Below the pieces are notes generated by a model. It saw only the letters and a list, made by a program, of their open reading frames with translations. It had not been told where the DNA came from and searched no databases. Position numbers and translations under genes: made by a program. 64,000 bases of DNA from GCA-2794515 sp034436155 (GTDB lineage Bacteria > Chloroflexota > Anaerolineae > Aggregatilineales > Phototrophicaceae), in contig DAOTVP010000077.1 in the NCBI GenBank assembly GCA_034436155.1, positions 1 to 64,000 on the forward strand, given 5' to 3'. Positions 33,181 through 43,484 of this stretch are shown here, piece by piece. Each line of letters begins with the position of its first letter. Positions within the stretch are counted from its first letter, which is position 1.

Positions 33181-36100
33181 CTAAAAGCCCATCAACGCGC
33201 TCAAATCGGCGCGACCAGTTTGCATATCAGCAATCATCTGTAACAAGCCCAACCGATTATGACGCACCGCCATATCTTCCGCGTGGACTAACACACCATC
33301 CCCTTTACCAGACCCAAAGAAGGCGCTAATCGGCGCGACAAGGGGCAAAAATGCCGTCAAAAATGCCGATACATCGCCGTTTTGGGGCAAATCGGCACGG
33401 GCAGATTGATACGCCTCATACAATGCCCCTTCTTCTGGTTGTTGGAACAGGGCAGGGTTCACCGTGTAACGCGCTTTTTCGGCGCGGGTGATTCGCACAC
33501 AACGGGCGAAATTATCCAGAATGAGCGCCCAATCATCGCGCTTGACCCATTCGCTCAGTTGCCCCACATTGATGAGGGCTTGATACGGATTATGGGTTTG
33601 TTCTGCGAGGACGGCGTTGATAATATCTGCGCTGTAACCTTGTTCCGATAACCACACGCGCAACCGCCCGCCGATAAATTCGAGTACCGATGCTTTCGTC
33701 TCATCCGATACGCCAATCGGTTGGGCTTCTGCGACGCGGTTGATGAGTTGGCGTAAATCGGCGAAGATGCCTTTTTCTGCCAAAATTTGGATGACCCCCA
33801 ACGCCGCACGGCGCAATCCATACGGGTCGGCGGTGGATTTGGGCGCGAGACCCGCGGCGAATAATCCGACAAGGCTATCGAGCCTATCGGCAATCGCCAA
33901 TAATGCGCCTGCGGGGCTGGCGGGGATGCTATCGCCCGCAGAACGGGGTTGCCAATGTTCGCTAATCGCGTTGGCAACTTCTGTGGGGTATCCGCCCAAA
34001 TTAGCGTATTCGCGCCCCATAATGCCTTGTAGCGAGGTCAATTCGACCACCATCTGCGTGCCTAAATCGGCTTTGAAAATTGTAGAGGCGGTTTTGGCGG
34101 TGGCGATGTCGGTGGCGAACATGCCCAATAACGCGCCGAGTGATTCGACCATCCCCGACACACGATTATTTTTATCCAACATTGAACCGAGATGTTCTTG
34201 GAATGTGAGCGTACTCAGACGTGATAAATACGATTCGAGCGGTTGCTTGATGTCTTCATTATAGAAGAAATTGGCATCTGAAAAACGCGCCCGCAAAACG
34301 TGTTCGTTGCCATGCGTCACTATATCTAAATGATGATTATCCCCGTTGCGGACGGCGATGAAATACGGCATCAGCTTCCCGTTTTTATCTTGAATGGGGA
34401 AGTACCGTTGATGTTTCCGCATCACGGTGATGAGGACTTCGCGGGGCAAAGCCAGATATTTATCCTCAAATGTACCGCGTAGGGCGGTGGGGCGCTCTAT
34501 CAGATTGACCACTTCGTCCATCAATGCGGGGTCATTGGGGATGATACCGCCGACCTCATCCGCCAGCGCCGTGATTTGGGCTTGTATCATCTCGCGCCGT
34601 TCTTCTGGATTGAGCGCAATGCCTTGTTTGCCCATCGCATCGAAATAATCCATCACATCATTGACGACTTGGGGCAACGACCCATACGGACGTAACCCAT
34701 GCGTCACATTGCCACTGGTCACACCCGCATAGGTGAATGGCACGATGGTGTTGTCGTATAACGCCACAATCCATCGAATTGGGCGCGAAAATGCCACGCC
34801 TGTGCTGTTCCAGCGCATGGCTTTGGCGAATTTTATCCCCGCGATGTATTCAGGCAACGCCTCTAATAACACCGAGACGGTTGGCTTGCCGATATGATGC
34901 ACATCCGCCACCACGTATTCACCGCCATCGATTGTTTCACGGCGTAATGCCGATACATCCACGCCTTTGCCCCGCGCAAAGCCTTCGGCGGCTTTGGTGG
35001 GCGTGCCATCGGGATTAAAGGCACGATTAACAGGCGGTCCCTTCTCGACCAATTGCACATCGGTTTGCTTAGGCGCGAGTTTGACGGCATGAATTACCAG
35101 ACGGCGCGGTGTGGCGAAGGTATACACCGCTTCGTAACTCAGGCGCAAATCATCAAATAACGCCGATGCAGTCGCTTGCAGATGGGCGAGGGCGCTATCG
35201 ACATCTTGGGCGGGCAGTTCTTCGACACCGATTTCGAGCAAAAAGTCTTTAGCTTCGGTGGGCGGATGTTGATAAACCACCTGTTCAGATACGTCTGGCG
35301 CGGGGTGTTCGCCCCATTTGGATTTCATCCGCATGAGGGGATAGCCCAATTCTTCACGCTTGGCGACATACGTCTTGGCGATGGTGCGCGTCATGTCGCG
35401 CATCCGTTTGAAGTAATACGCCCGTTCTGTCACGCCGATAGCCCCACGAGTATCCAACACATTGAACAGGTGGCTACATTTCAAGACGTAATCGTAGGCG
35501 CTAATTAGCGCATTGCCTTCTAGGGCGCGTTTATATTCACTTTCGTAAGTGTCGTAGACCAATTTGAGCGCCTTTTCATCGGCAATATCAAAATAATAGC
35601 GACAATGTTCGACCTCTTCGTTATACATCATATCGTGATAGGTCAGACCATCGAGCCAATCAATTTCCCACGCCGAATTTTTGCCTTGCAATGCCAAGAC
35701 GATGCGCTCAACTCCATACGTGATTTCGACCGCTACGGGGTCACATTCCAGACCGCCCGCTTGTTGAAAATAGGTGTATTGGGTGATTTCTTGACCATCC
35801 AGCCACACTTCCCACCCCAAGCCCCACGCGCCTAGCGCGGGTGATTCCCAATTATCTTCGACAAAGCGAATATCGTGTTCACGCGGGTTGATCCCCAGCG
35901 CCTCTAGCGATTGGATGTATAATTCTTGTGGATTGCCCGGTTCGGGTTTGAGGATGACCTGATATTGATAATACTTTTGCATCCGATTGGGATTTTCGCC
36001 GTAGCGACCATCATCAGGGCGGACGGATGGCTCGACATACGCCACGCGCCACGGCTCCGGTCCCAAGACGCGCAACAGCGTGGCGGGGTTGCCCGTGCCT

Positions 36101-36204
36101 GCCCCGACTTGGACGTTATACGGCTCCCAGATGACACAGCCTTGCGATGCCCAAAATTCGTGTAATTTCAGGATAACTTGTTGAAAATTTAACGGTTGCG
36201 ACAT
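33181..36204 (-). CDS. glyQS: Glycyl-tRNA synthetase, alpha and beta subunits fused
   Basis: It charges tRNA-Gly. Most bacteria of this type make separate alpha (about 290-300 aa) and beta (about 690 aa) chains; here they form one protein of 1007 residues. Residues 1-295 are the alpha, catalytic part (FWASQGCVIWEPYNVQVGAG, the RPDDGRYGENPNR motif). A linker of about 20 residues follows, then from residue 318 the beta part (DFLLEIGVEELPAQ start; HD-like and anticodon-binding regions later). Such fusions are known in a few lineages. The 160 bp upstream contain no T-box signature. Confidence 0.96.
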   Translation of the reverse strand: MSQPLNFQQVILKLHEFWASQGCVIWEPYNVQVGAGTGNPATLLRVLGPEPWRVAYVEPSVRPDDGRYGENPNRMQKYYQYQVILKPEPGNPQELYIQSLEALGINPREHDIRFVEDNWESPALGAWGLGWEVWLDGQEITQYTYFQQAGGLECDPVAVEITYGVERIVLALQGKNSAWEIDWLDGLTYHDMMYNEEVEHCRYYFDIADEKALKLVYDTYESEYKRALEGNALISAYDYVLKCSHLFNVLDTRGAIGVTERAYYFKRMRDMTRTIAKTYVAKREELGYPLMRMKSKWGEHPAPDVSEQVVYQHPPTEAKDFLLEIGVEELPAQDVDSALAHLQATASALFDDLRLSYEAVYTFATPRRLVIHAVKLAPKQTDVQLVEKGPPVNRAFNPDGTPTKAAEGFARGKGVDVSALRRETIDGGEYVVADVHHIGKPTVSVLLEALPEYIAGIKFAKAMRWNSTGVAFSRPIRWIVALYDNTIVPFTYAGVTSGNVTHGLRPYGSLPQVVNDVMDYFDAMGKQGIALNPEERREMIQAQITALADEVGGIIPNDPALMDEVVNLIERPTALRGTFEDKYLALPREVLITVMRKHQRYFPIQDKNGKLMPYFIAVRNGDNHHLDIVTHGNEHVLRARFSDANFFYNEDIKQPLESYLSRLSTLTFQEHLGSMLDKNNRVSGMVESLGALLGMFATDIATAKTASTIFKADLGTQMVVELTSLQGIMGREYANLGGYPTEVANAISEHWQPRSAGDSIPASPAGALLAIADRLDSLVGLFAAGLAPKSTADPYGLRRAALGVIQILAEKGIFADLRQLINRVAEAQPIGVSDETKASVLEFIGGRLRVWLSEQGYSADIINAVLAEQTHNPYQALINVGQLSEWVKRDDWALILDNFARCVRITRAEKARYTVNPALFQQPEEGALYEAYQSARADLPQNGDVSAFLTAFLPLVAPISAFFGSGKGDGVLVHAEDMAVRHNRLGLLQMIADMQTGRADLSALMGF

Positions 36205-36365
36205 AGATATTTTGTCCTCACCACTGGTCTGTAGGGATGGGCATAATGCCTATCCGCGAAATAGAAATATGTGTTTATTATAGGGGCGTTTTTGCCGATT
36301 GACGAGGCAGGGTATCAACAAATCTGATGTATAATGATACAAATTGATGATGAGGATGACCTAAA

Positions 36366-37220
36366 ATGGCTGGCAAAAATCCATATCCCGGTATCAATGC
36401 CCATCTGAATAGGGCTTTACAACCACAAGGCTGGCAGGGTTTCCATAATAAATACCTGACCTATTTATCTACTGCGATTGATAATAGTTTGCCAGAAGGT
36501 TACTACACATCCAATGAAGAATCGCTTCAATTGGCGCACATCAACTTGTTGGATGCGTTTAATCCACCCACGTTAGAACGTGTTCGACCCGATATTTTGA
36601 TCCACAAAAATTCTGATACAAAACCACCTGAAACAGGTTCATTAACGGAAACTGTGACTGCTCCCAACATAACACGCGATTTAGATTATTTATTGACTCC
36701 TGATGATGATGTACGGGCATTGATCATCTATAAATTTACAGACGCCATCGAAAATTCAATCCCTGTAACACGGATTGAGTTATTATCACCCGCCAATAAA
36801 CCCCCCGCTAGTTATTACGCGACCTATATCAGAAAGCGCGAGGCATCGTTATGGGCAGGGCTAAATTTAGTCGAAATTGATTTTTTACATCACACACACC
36901 CGATTTTGCCCTATATTCCGCGTTACCCTGATATGCCCGATAGCACCCCCTATCATGTCATCGTGACCGATCTACATAACGCACAAGTAGAGATTTACCA
37001 AATTGGATTGCTCGACCCATTACCCAAATTTTATGTGCCGTTAGCTGGCGATGATACATTTATTCTGGATTTAGCCCGAGCCTATCAACAGGTGTACGAT
37101 GACACTCGGCTATTTCAGCAATTGGGCAACCCCGCCTCTGAACTGAAAAATCCCGAAGCCTATTCGCCAGATGACCGCGCCAAACTTGCCGAGTTTATCA
37201 ACTATATCGCATCGGGATAG
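36366..37220 (+). CDS. DUF4058-family protein
   Basis: The 284 residues fit DUF4058, common in cyanobacteria and Chloroflexota. The family opening is PYPGINAHLNR...GWQGFHNKYLTYLSTAID, and the centre has RIELLSPANKPPASYYATYI, where the Glu and Lys recall PD-(D/E)XK nuclease motifs. No enzymatic activity is known to me. It is a stand-alone gene with no signal peptide. Confidence 0.8.
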   Translation: MAGKNPYPGINAHLNRALQPQGWQGFHNKYLTYLSTAIDNSLPEGYYTSNEESLQLAHINLLDAFNPPTLERVRPDILIHKNSDTKPPETGSLTETVTAPNITRDLDYLLTPDDDVRALIIYKFTDAIENSIPVTRIELLSPANKPPASYYATYIRKREASLWAGLNLVEIDFLHHTHPILPYIPRYPDMPDSTPYHVIVTDLHNAQVEIYQIGLLDPLPKFYVPLAGDDTFILDLARAYQQVYDDTRLFQQLGNPASELKNPEAYSPDDRAKLAEFINYIASG

Positions 37221-37223
37221 TGC

Positions 37224-37748
37224 CTATTTTGCGTTGTGCTTAGCGAGCATCGCCTCTATCCAACCGAGATGCTCTTTGAAATGATGCACCGTGTTGCCAT
37301 AAATCACGTTAATCGTGGGCAGATGACCACCTGTATCGGTCAGCAAAAAGTGACCATACCCCTTGTTCAACTCTTCATCGGATAGTTTTTCTATCATCCC
37401 CAATAATTTTTCGTGCGTCTGATGAAATAACGGGAACACCACATGTGTGGGTTCATCTTTGTGCAATTCAAAAATGGCTTTGTTAATCGCATCCAAATCT
37501 TCGCTATTATAAATATCTTCTGGAATACCTAGCCCTTCATGGCGCGGGCGACCCATCAGAAGGGCTATCACCGAATTTTCCCATGCGGTCATGTGCGCCA
37601 CATGGTCTTTGATTGACCACCCATCGGGATTTTTTATCTCGGTGAGTTGATAATCGGTGAGGACATTGAACAGCGCATGAAGCGCGTTCCACTGTTCCTC
37701 AATTTGGGGCAATAAATCGGCTTTGGTGGTAATCCATTTTTCGGTCAT
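37224..37748 (-). CDS. DinB/ClbS-like four-helix bundle protein
   Basis: The 174 residues show the DinB superfamily pattern: four helices with likely metal-binding histidines in WSIKDHVAHMTAWE and in the late helix TVHHFKEHLGW. The GPRH-like loop and the NVIYGNT stretch recall the ClbS/DfsB branch, which includes thiol transferases and a colibactin-resistance protein. The substrate is unknown. It starts 4 bp after prfA and is probably co-transcribed with it. Confidence 0.75.
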   Translation of the reverse strand: MTEKWITTKADLLPQIEEQWNALHALFNVLTDYQLTEIKNPDGWSIKDHVAHMTAWENSVIALLMGRPRHEGLGIPEDIYNSEDLDAINKAIFELHKDEPTHVVFPLFHQTHEKLLGMIEKLSDEELNKGYGHFLLTDTGGHLPTINVIYGNTVHHFKEHLGWIEAMLAKHNAK

Positions 37749-37752
37749 GAGG

Positions 37753-38823
37753 TTATACCGTTGCGTTGGCTAATTTTTCGGCTTGTTCATGGGTTGCGAG
37801 TTCATCGATAAATTCGTCAAGTGCGCCGTCCATCACAGCCACCAAATTATAACTGCTATAATTGATGCGATGGTCGGTCACACGGTTTTGTGGATAGTTG
37901 TAGGTGCGAATTTTCTCCGACCTATCACCACCACCTACTTGGTCACGGCGTTCTGCCTCGCGTTCTTGGCGTTGTCTTTGTTCTTCGATTTCATATAGCC
38001 GATTGAGCAAAATTTGTTTGGCACGAATCCGATTTTGCAATTGACTGCGTTCATCCTGACATTCGACCACAATACCCGTTGGGATATGCGTCATGCGGAC
38101 TGCCGAGTCGGTGGTATTGACCGATTGCCCACCTGCGCCCTGACTGCGGAACACATCCACGCGCACATCTTTCATATCGAGGTTGATATCGATGTCATCC
38201 AATTCGGCTAAAACGGCGACGGTAGCGGTGCTGGTATGAATCCGACCCTGACTTTCGGTGACAGGCACGCGCTGAACACGATGCACCCCACTCTCATATT
38301 TTAACCGCGAAAATGCGCCTTTGCCCTTAATTTCGCACTCAATCCGTTTATAACCACCGTTACCCGTCTCATTTTCTGATGTGACATGCACCTTCCAGCC
38401 TTGTGCTTCGGCGTAGCGGGTATACATACGGAACAAATCGGCGGCGAAAATGGCGGCTTCTTCGCCCCCTGCGCCTGCCCGAATTTCCATGATGACATTT
38501 TTGTCATCACGCGGGTCTTTTGGTAATAACATCAGGCGCAATTTTTCTTCAGTGGCGGCGATGCTATCTTCGAGTGTGTTGATTTCTTCGCGTGCCATCT
38601 CGCGTAATTCGTAATCGTCTTCTTCATCGAAGACGTGTTTGGCGCTGGCGAGTTGCGCGATTTGATTTTTATAATCGCGGTAAGTCATCACCAAATCTTC
38701 TAAATCTGACCGTTCTTTAGAATAGGCGACCATCACTTCATAATCGTTCATGGTCTTGGGGTCAGACATCAGTCTTTCCAGTTCAACATAGCGTGCTTCG
38801 ACTTTTTCTAACTTCTCTTGCAT
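37753..38823 (-). CDS. prfA: Peptide chain release factor 1
   Basis: RF1 releases finished proteins at UAA and UAG. In its 356 residues the peptidyl-hydrolysis motif GGQ is at 231-233 and the codon-reading tripeptide PVT at 187-189. The P-x-T form marks RF1 and excludes RF2, which has SPF. The N-terminal helical domain (1-100) is complete. Length is normal. It is followed directly by the DinB-like gene. Confidence 0.95.
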   Translation of the reverse strand: MQEKLEKVEARYVELERLMSDPKTMNDYEVMVAYSKERSDLEDLVMTYRDYKNQIAQLASAKHVFDEEDDYELREMAREEINTLEDSIAATEEKLRLMLLPKDPRDDKNVIMEIRAGAGGEEAAIFAADLFRMYTRYAEAQGWKVHVTSENETGNGGYKRIECEIKGKGAFSRLKYESGVHRVQRVPVTESQGRIHTSTATVAVLAELDDIDINLDMKDVRVDVFRSQGAGGQSVNTTDSAVRMTHIPTGIVVECQDERSQLQNRIRAKQILLNRLYEIEEQRQRQEREAERRDQVGGGDRSEKIRTYNYPQNRVTDHRINYSSYNLVAVMDGALDEFIDELATHEQAEKLANATV

Positions 38824-38920
38824 AGGGGTAACTTTTTCCTCAATTCAACGATGAATATATCCATTATATGAGTGATATGCCATTGTGTGTAGGGGTATGG
38901 TGCAACCTGCCCGAATCCGC

Positions 38921-38926
38921 TATAAT
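38921..38926 (+). promoter_or_regulatory. -10 box upstream of recF
   Basis: A perfect TATAAT 31 bp before the recF start. I see no convincing -35 box at the right distance. Confidence 0.4.
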
Positions 38927-38957
38927 GAACAGGCGTTTTGATGTAGGATAAACCCCC

Positions 38958-40160
38958 ATGCACATAGACCATTTATCGCTCCAAAATTTCCGTAATTATG
39001 CCCGTCTGGAACTCAGTTTGCCCCGTCAACCGTTGGTGTTGTATGGCGATAATGCACAAGGCAAAACCAGCCTGCTCGAATCATTAGCCTATTTAGCGAC
39101 CGCGCGTTCTCCTTATACCACCACCGACCGCCAATTGATTCACTGGCGCATGGAGACCGAAACCTTGCCGTATGCGCGGTTGGCGGCGGATATTATGACC
39201 AACGGCGTGTATAATCGGCTCGAAATCACGCTCATGCTCGAAAATAATGGCGAAATCGCCCCGCGTTTTAAGAAGGTGATCAAACTCAACGGTGTGGATA
39301 AGCGCGTGATGGACATCATCGGATTGGTGACAGTGGTCTTATTTTTGCCCCAAGATTTATCGCTCATCGAAGGTTCGCCCAGTGAACGTCGACGCTTTAT
39401 GAATGATACCCTCTCGCAAATTGACCGTGAGTATTATAATGCCCTCGAAAATTATGACAAATTATTGCCCCAACGCAATGCCTTGCTCAAACGCATCGCC
39501 GATAAAAAAGCCAAAATTGGCGAACTCGCCTATTGGGATGAGCAGATTACCACTTTCGGCGCGACACTCATCGCGGGCAGGCAACAATTTTTACGCGAAC
39601 TCGAATATCTCGCCCAACGCGCTCATGCCGATCTGACAGGCGGAAAAGAGACGCTCACGCTGGTGTATCAACCAAGTTTTTTGCCCACGGCAGAAGATAA
39701 CGGTCAACAGGCGTTTGATATTCTCGGTCTCGATTTACACCGCCAATTGAGCGCATCCGATATTGCGCCTCAGTTTATTCAACAATTGGAGCGCGAACAA
39801 CGCGATAGCATCGATCGAGGCGTAACCCTTTCGGGACCGCACCGTGACGAATTGCGCCTGTTCATCAATGGGCGCGATGCGGGGTTATATGGCAGTCGTG
39901 GACAAGCCCGCACCGCAATTTTGGCGCTCAAATTGGCGCAATTGGATTGGATGAAAGCCCGCACGGGCGATTATCCGTTGTTGTTGTTGGATGAAGTGGT
40001 GGCGGAACTCGATTCTAAACGGCGGGCATATTTATTGGGGCGCATCAACGACCAATGCCAGACCTTGCTCACGACTACCGAACTCGATACCTTTTCGCCC
40101 GACTTTTTATCACGGGCGCAGGTGTTACAAGTCGAAAATGGACAAATCGCCCCCAAATGA
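38958..40160 (+). CDS. recF: DNA replication and repair protein RecF
   Basis: RecF is an SMC-like ATPase that loads RecA at single-strand gaps. Its 400 residues show the Walker A motif GDNAQGKTS near residue 34, the family opening MHIDHLSLQNFRNYARLEL, the signature region ERRRFMNDTLSQIDREYYNAL, VTLSGPHRDEL and the Walker B LLLLDEVVAELDSKRR. It is not next to dnaN or gyrB here, unlike in many bacteria. It is convergent with the MutS-like gene. Confidence 0.95.
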   Translation: MHIDHLSLQNFRNYARLELSLPRQPLVLYGDNAQGKTSLLESLAYLATARSPYTTTDRQLIHWRMETETLPYARLAADIMTNGVYNRLEITLMLENNGEIAPRFKKVIKLNGVDKRVMDIIGLVTVVLFLPQDLSLIEGSPSERRRFMNDTLSQIDREYYNALENYDKLLPQRNALLKRIADKKAKIGELAYWDEQITTFGATLIAGRQQFLRELEYLAQRAHADLTGGKETLTLVYQPSFLPTAEDNGQQAFDILGLDLHRQLSASDIAPQFIQQLEREQRDSIDRGVTLSGPHRDELRLFINGRDAGLYGSRGQARTAILALKLAQLDWMKARTGDYPLLLLDEVVAELDSKRRAYLLGRINDQCQTLLTTTELDTFSPDFLSRAQVLQVENGQIAPK

Positions 40161-40170
40161 AAACCGCGAA

Positions 40171-42015
40171 TTATTCGGTTTGTGTTGGTATGGGCAAGCC
40201 TTCGAGTTGCATAATCATCAGGGCGTTGGTAGTCGGGCAGGGACCCTCGCGCAATACGTAATCGAACACCATTGCACCGTTGGCGATATGCTCGCGGAAA
40301 TGCACATTGCGAATGGTCGGTATTTCATCCGCCAATGTCACCAATTCGAGGTCATGTGTCGAGATTAACCCCATGCCATGCTCATCCGCCAGCGCCTGAA
40401 TGTAGGCTTTACTGCCGATGAGTCGTTCCCGATTATTCGTCCCCCTAAAAATTTCATCTATCAAGAAAAACAGGGGTAATTCATCACGTTGTTGTAAGGC
40501 ATTGAGCAATGCCTTGAGCCGTTTCACTTCGGCGTAAAAATACGATATGCCATCCACCACCGAATCGGTCACACGGATGCAAGTGAATAGTCTGAACATG
40601 CCGACCTCCAATTTTTCGGCACAGACCACGCTACCCGCATACGCCAAGACCAAATTCGCGCCGATTGCCCGTAAAAATGAACTTTTACCCGCCATATTCG
40701 AGCCTGTGATGATGACCATATCGCCCAATTTTTCTAGTTCAAAATCGTTATCCACCCGTTGAGTATAGGGGATATGCGGATGCCCCAATTTGACCGCTTT
40801 CAGATGAGTGGTATCGCTCATGGTGGGGAAGGGGTATTGCGGATGCAATGCCGAAAATTCGGCTAATGCGCCCAACGCTTCAAGTTCATAAATTGCATCC
40901 AACCACAACGGCAATTGGTTACTGAGGTCGCCCTTGCTCTTGCCGAGCATGTATCCCCAAAAAATATCATACGGGATAATGATATTCACCAGCATCCATA
41001 AAATGGGGTTGGCTTGCAAACTCGCCGCGCCTAAAATCACATCCAAACGGTGTAAATGTGCCGATGGCGGTTTATCGACCGCCTGAAATACGCCTAATAA
41101 ATCGCGCAGGGCGCTATCACGCACACGGAATGTTTCGAGATGATTGAGCATTGCCCGCAATTGACCCAATTCGGCATACAACGCCAACGCTTCGCCGAAT
41201 AAATTGCCAATGTGACGGAATTGAATGATAGAAAATAGGGCATATACCACGAATGAAATCAGCCAGATCGCGGGCAAGTCGTACATGGAACTGAGGACAA
41301 ATAACACCGCCGTAACCAGCGCGTTGATGCCCAATAACATCACAAAACCGGCGGGGATGGTGGGATGTGCTTGTGATAACCATGTCGAAAGGCGTGTGCC
41401 TTCCCATTTACGCCCGATGCTATTGCGCCATCCGCCACGCCCAACACCCATCAGATAGGCTTCGAGCGCCAATTGATGCCGAAAGGTTTTTAACGGACGT
41501 AATTCATCTACCAGATGTTGTACGCGCACAATATCCGATGTATCGGGCGGGGATGGTCGCAGTAACCAGCCCAACAACCGTTCACTCCCACCCCGCGAGA
41601 CCGATGTATCCAATAGCCGATGGAGCGAATAATCGCCAACGATGTCGATATCGGTCGCAAACGGATGCTCAGACGAGGCGCTCGCCGTGCTGATGGGCAA
41701 GCTATCCCAATCTAATTTCAGGCGTGCCAGTTGAATCCCGCGCTGATAATGGGCGATTTCAAAACGGGTGAGCGTCTCGCGTAGATGGCGATGTTGACGG
41801 ATGAGCAGGGTGAATCCACCCGTCCACGCCAAAAAGATGCCCAGCGCGAACCCATTATCGATGACGAGCGCCACCAATAGCGCGATGAATCCACCTAAAA
41901 ATGCCCACACGCGCCACCCAACAAATCGCTCATTTTGGGCTTTATAACGGGCGATAAACCGCCCCAGCCGCGCTTGTTGTTTGCTGATGATTAAAATAGA
42001 GGTTGATGTGTTCAT
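40171..42015 (-). CDS. Membrane-anchored MutS-family ATPase
   Basis: The 614 residues combine four hydrophobic segments (about 35-51, 55-72, 222-241, 249-265) with a C-terminal MutS-type ATPase. The Walker A is GSNMAGKSS (438-446), and later come DGISYFYAEV and the Walker B plus downstream motif FFLIDEIFRGTNNRER. The N-terminal mismatch-recognition and connector domains of true MutS are absent, so it is not the mismatch-repair enzyme. Similar membrane MutS-like proteins exist in many bacteria without a known role. Confidence 0.85.
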   Translation of the reverse strand: MNTSTSILIISKQQARLGRFIARYKAQNERFVGWRVWAFLGGFIALLVALVIDNGFALGIFLAWTGGFTLLIRQHRHLRETLTRFEIAHYQRGIQLARLKLDWDSLPISTASASSEHPFATDIDIVGDYSLHRLLDTSVSRGGSERLLGWLLRPSPPDTSDIVRVQHLVDELRPLKTFRHQLALEAYLMGVGRGGWRNSIGRKWEGTRLSTWLSQAHPTIPAGFVMLLGINALVTAVLFVLSSMYDLPAIWLISFVVYALFSIIQFRHIGNLFGEALALYAELGQLRAMLNHLETFRVRDSALRDLLGVFQAVDKPPSAHLHRLDVILGAASLQANPILWMLVNIIIPYDIFWGYMLGKSKGDLSNQLPLWLDAIYELEALGALAEFSALHPQYPFPTMSDTTHLKAVKLGHPHIPYTQRVDNDFELEKLGDMVIITGSNMAGKSSFLRAIGANLVLAYAGSVVCAEKLEVGMFRLFTCIRVTDSVVDGISYFYAEVKRLKALLNALQQRDELPLFFLIDEIFRGTNNRERLIGSKAYIQALADEHGMGLISTHDLELVTLADEIPTIRNVHFREHIANGAMVFDYVLREGPCPTTNALMIMQLEGLPIPTQTE

Positions 42016-42086
42016 AGATGCCTATGGTACACTAGGATTAGATATGCTTGTAGGGGCATGATGCTTAGACGAGCGTATATTTTTGT

Positions 42087-42183
42087 GGCGGATATACGAG
42101 GCTAACGCCTCTAATCCGCCATTACACTGCTAAAAATGAGATTTGTGTAATGGACGACTAGCCCGCAGGGTGTATGTCGTCCA
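42087..42183. repeat. Three-hairpin intergenic repeat, family C, copy 2
   Basis: The left hairpin has arms GGCGGAT/ATCCGCC (42087-42093, 42114-42120), internal loop ATAC/TA and inner stem GAGGC/GCCTC. The centre is ATTACAC/GTGTAAT. The right hairpin has arms TGGACGAC/GTCGTCCA (42151-42158, 42176-42183) and internal loop TA/GTAT. The inner stems differ from copy 1 but stay paired. Confidence 0.75.
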
Positions 42184-42222
42184 TACTATTGGACGATGGA
42201 TGGATTGAAGGATACATACCCC

Positions 42223-42978
42223 ATGCGGATAGATGTGTTAACCTTATTCCCCAACATGTTCGAGTCGCCCATGAGCGAAAGCATGATGTGGAAGGCGAAA
42301 GAGACAGGCTTGCTCGATTTGCATCTGCACGATATTCGAGATTATAGCCAAGATAAACATCGGACGGTGGATGATACCCCGTATGGTGGGGGTGGGGGGA
42401 TGTTGCTCCGTGTTGATGTGATGGTGCGTGCGATTGAATCGGTGGTTGCGATGGATACCCACTCGCCATCACCGCCCGTCATTTTGATGACCCCGCAAGG
42501 GCGCTTATTCTCGCACCATGTGGCGCGGGAATTGGCGGGGCATCCACGTTTGGTGATTGTCTGTAGCCATTACGAAGGCGAAGATGAGCGTGTGCGCCAG
42601 TTGGCAATCACCGATGAGATCAGCATTGGCGATTATGTCCTGACGGGTGGTGAATTGGCGGCGATGGTGGTGATAGATGCCACCTTGCGTCATGTTGGCG
42701 GGTTATTAGGCGCAGAAGGCGCAGAATTGCGTGATAGTCATGCCGATGGTTTGCTCGAAGGCGCACATTATACCCGTCCACCCGTTTTTCGTGGGTTAGA
42801 AGTGCCACAGGTGTTACAAACGGGCAATCATGCCCAAATTCAGGCATGGCGACGCGAACAAGCCTTACGTCGCACATGGGAGCGCAGGCGCGATTTGCTC
42901 CGTAAAGCCAAGCTGACCGAAGCGGAAAAATACTTGCTGGCGAAATTCGCCCGTGAGGATGCACAACGCTTAAAATAG
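42223..42978 (+). CDS. trmD: tRNA (guanine-N1)-methyltransferase TrmD
   Basis: TrmD methylates G37 of tRNAs that read CCN, CUN and CGG codons and prevents frameshifting. In the 251 residues the trefoil-knot SAM site is visible: CSHYEGEDERVRQ, the DEISIGDYVLTGGELAAMV motif and YTRPPVFRGLEVPQVL. The start is the ATG at 42223 after GAAGGA; an upstream ATG at 42196 has no binding site. The usual partners rpsP, rimM and rplS are not adjacent, so the gene has left its common operon. Confidence 0.96.
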   Translation: MRIDVLTLFPNMFESPMSESMMWKAKETGLLDLHLHDIRDYSQDKHRTVDDTPYGGGGGMLLRVDVMVRAIESVVAMDTHSPSPPVILMTPQGRLFSHHVARELAGHPRLVIVCSHYEGEDERVRQLAITDEISIGDYVLTGGELAAMVVIDATLRHVGGLLGAEGAELRDSHADGLLEGAHYTRPPVFRGLEVPQVLQTGNHAQIQAWRREQALRRTWERRRDLLRKAKLTEAEKYLLAKFAREDAQRLK

Positions 42979-43072
42979 GCTAAAATAATTAAGGGAATAT
43001 CTCCCATACATCTCAAAAACGTGTTATGATTAAAAATGTTTAGCGTAACTCAGACTAAAAGAAGAGGCGGTT

Positions 43073-43474
43073 ATGTCCCAACAGTATCGCAGTGATGCCC
43101 TAGAAGAAAAACTGAAGATGCTTCATACCTTCGTGGAAGGTGTAAAAGCCACCGTCATCGTCAATGTAGATGGCTTGTTGGTTGCCGCCTATCCTGCGGG
43201 GGATGAGGAAAATCCGCACGAAAACCCCACCAGTAGCCCGCAAGTAGCGGCGATGTCTGCCACGCTCATCGGCTTGGCGGAACGCACACTCAAACGTTTG
43301 GCACAAGGTGAATTAGAACGGTTACTCATGGAAGGTGAACATGGGGTGATGGTGGTGTATCCTGCGGGACGGGCATCGCTGGCGGTGTTGGTCGATAAAG
43401 ATGCGCGGATTGCACGGGTGTTGGTCGCCGCCAAAAAAGCCGCCGCCGAAATCGAAGAAATTTTAGGGGCTTAA
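43073..43474 (+). CDS. Roadblock/LC7-domain protein
   Basis: The 133 residues fold as one roadblock/LC7 domain (LHTFVEGVKATVIVNVDGLL ... AAMSATLIGLAERTLKRL ... GVMVVYPAGRASLAVLVDKD). In bacteria such proteins, for example MglB, act as regulators or activating proteins of small Ras-like GTPases, or as dimeric scaffolds. No GTPase gene is visible nearby. It has an AGAGG binding site and is convergent with an FHA gene 10 bp away. Confidence 0.85.
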   Translation: MSQQYRSDALEEKLKMLHTFVEGVKATVIVNVDGLLVAAYPAGDEENPHENPTSSPQVAAMSATLIGLAERTLKRLAQGELERLLMEGEHGVMVVYPAGRASLAVLVDKDARIARVLVAAKKAAAEIEEILGA

Positions 43475-43484
43475 CCCACACGAA

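Noticed and set aside
36205..36365. Possible T-box leader for glyQS
   Set aside because: The conserved T-box sequence and its terminator/antiterminator are not present in these 161 bp.
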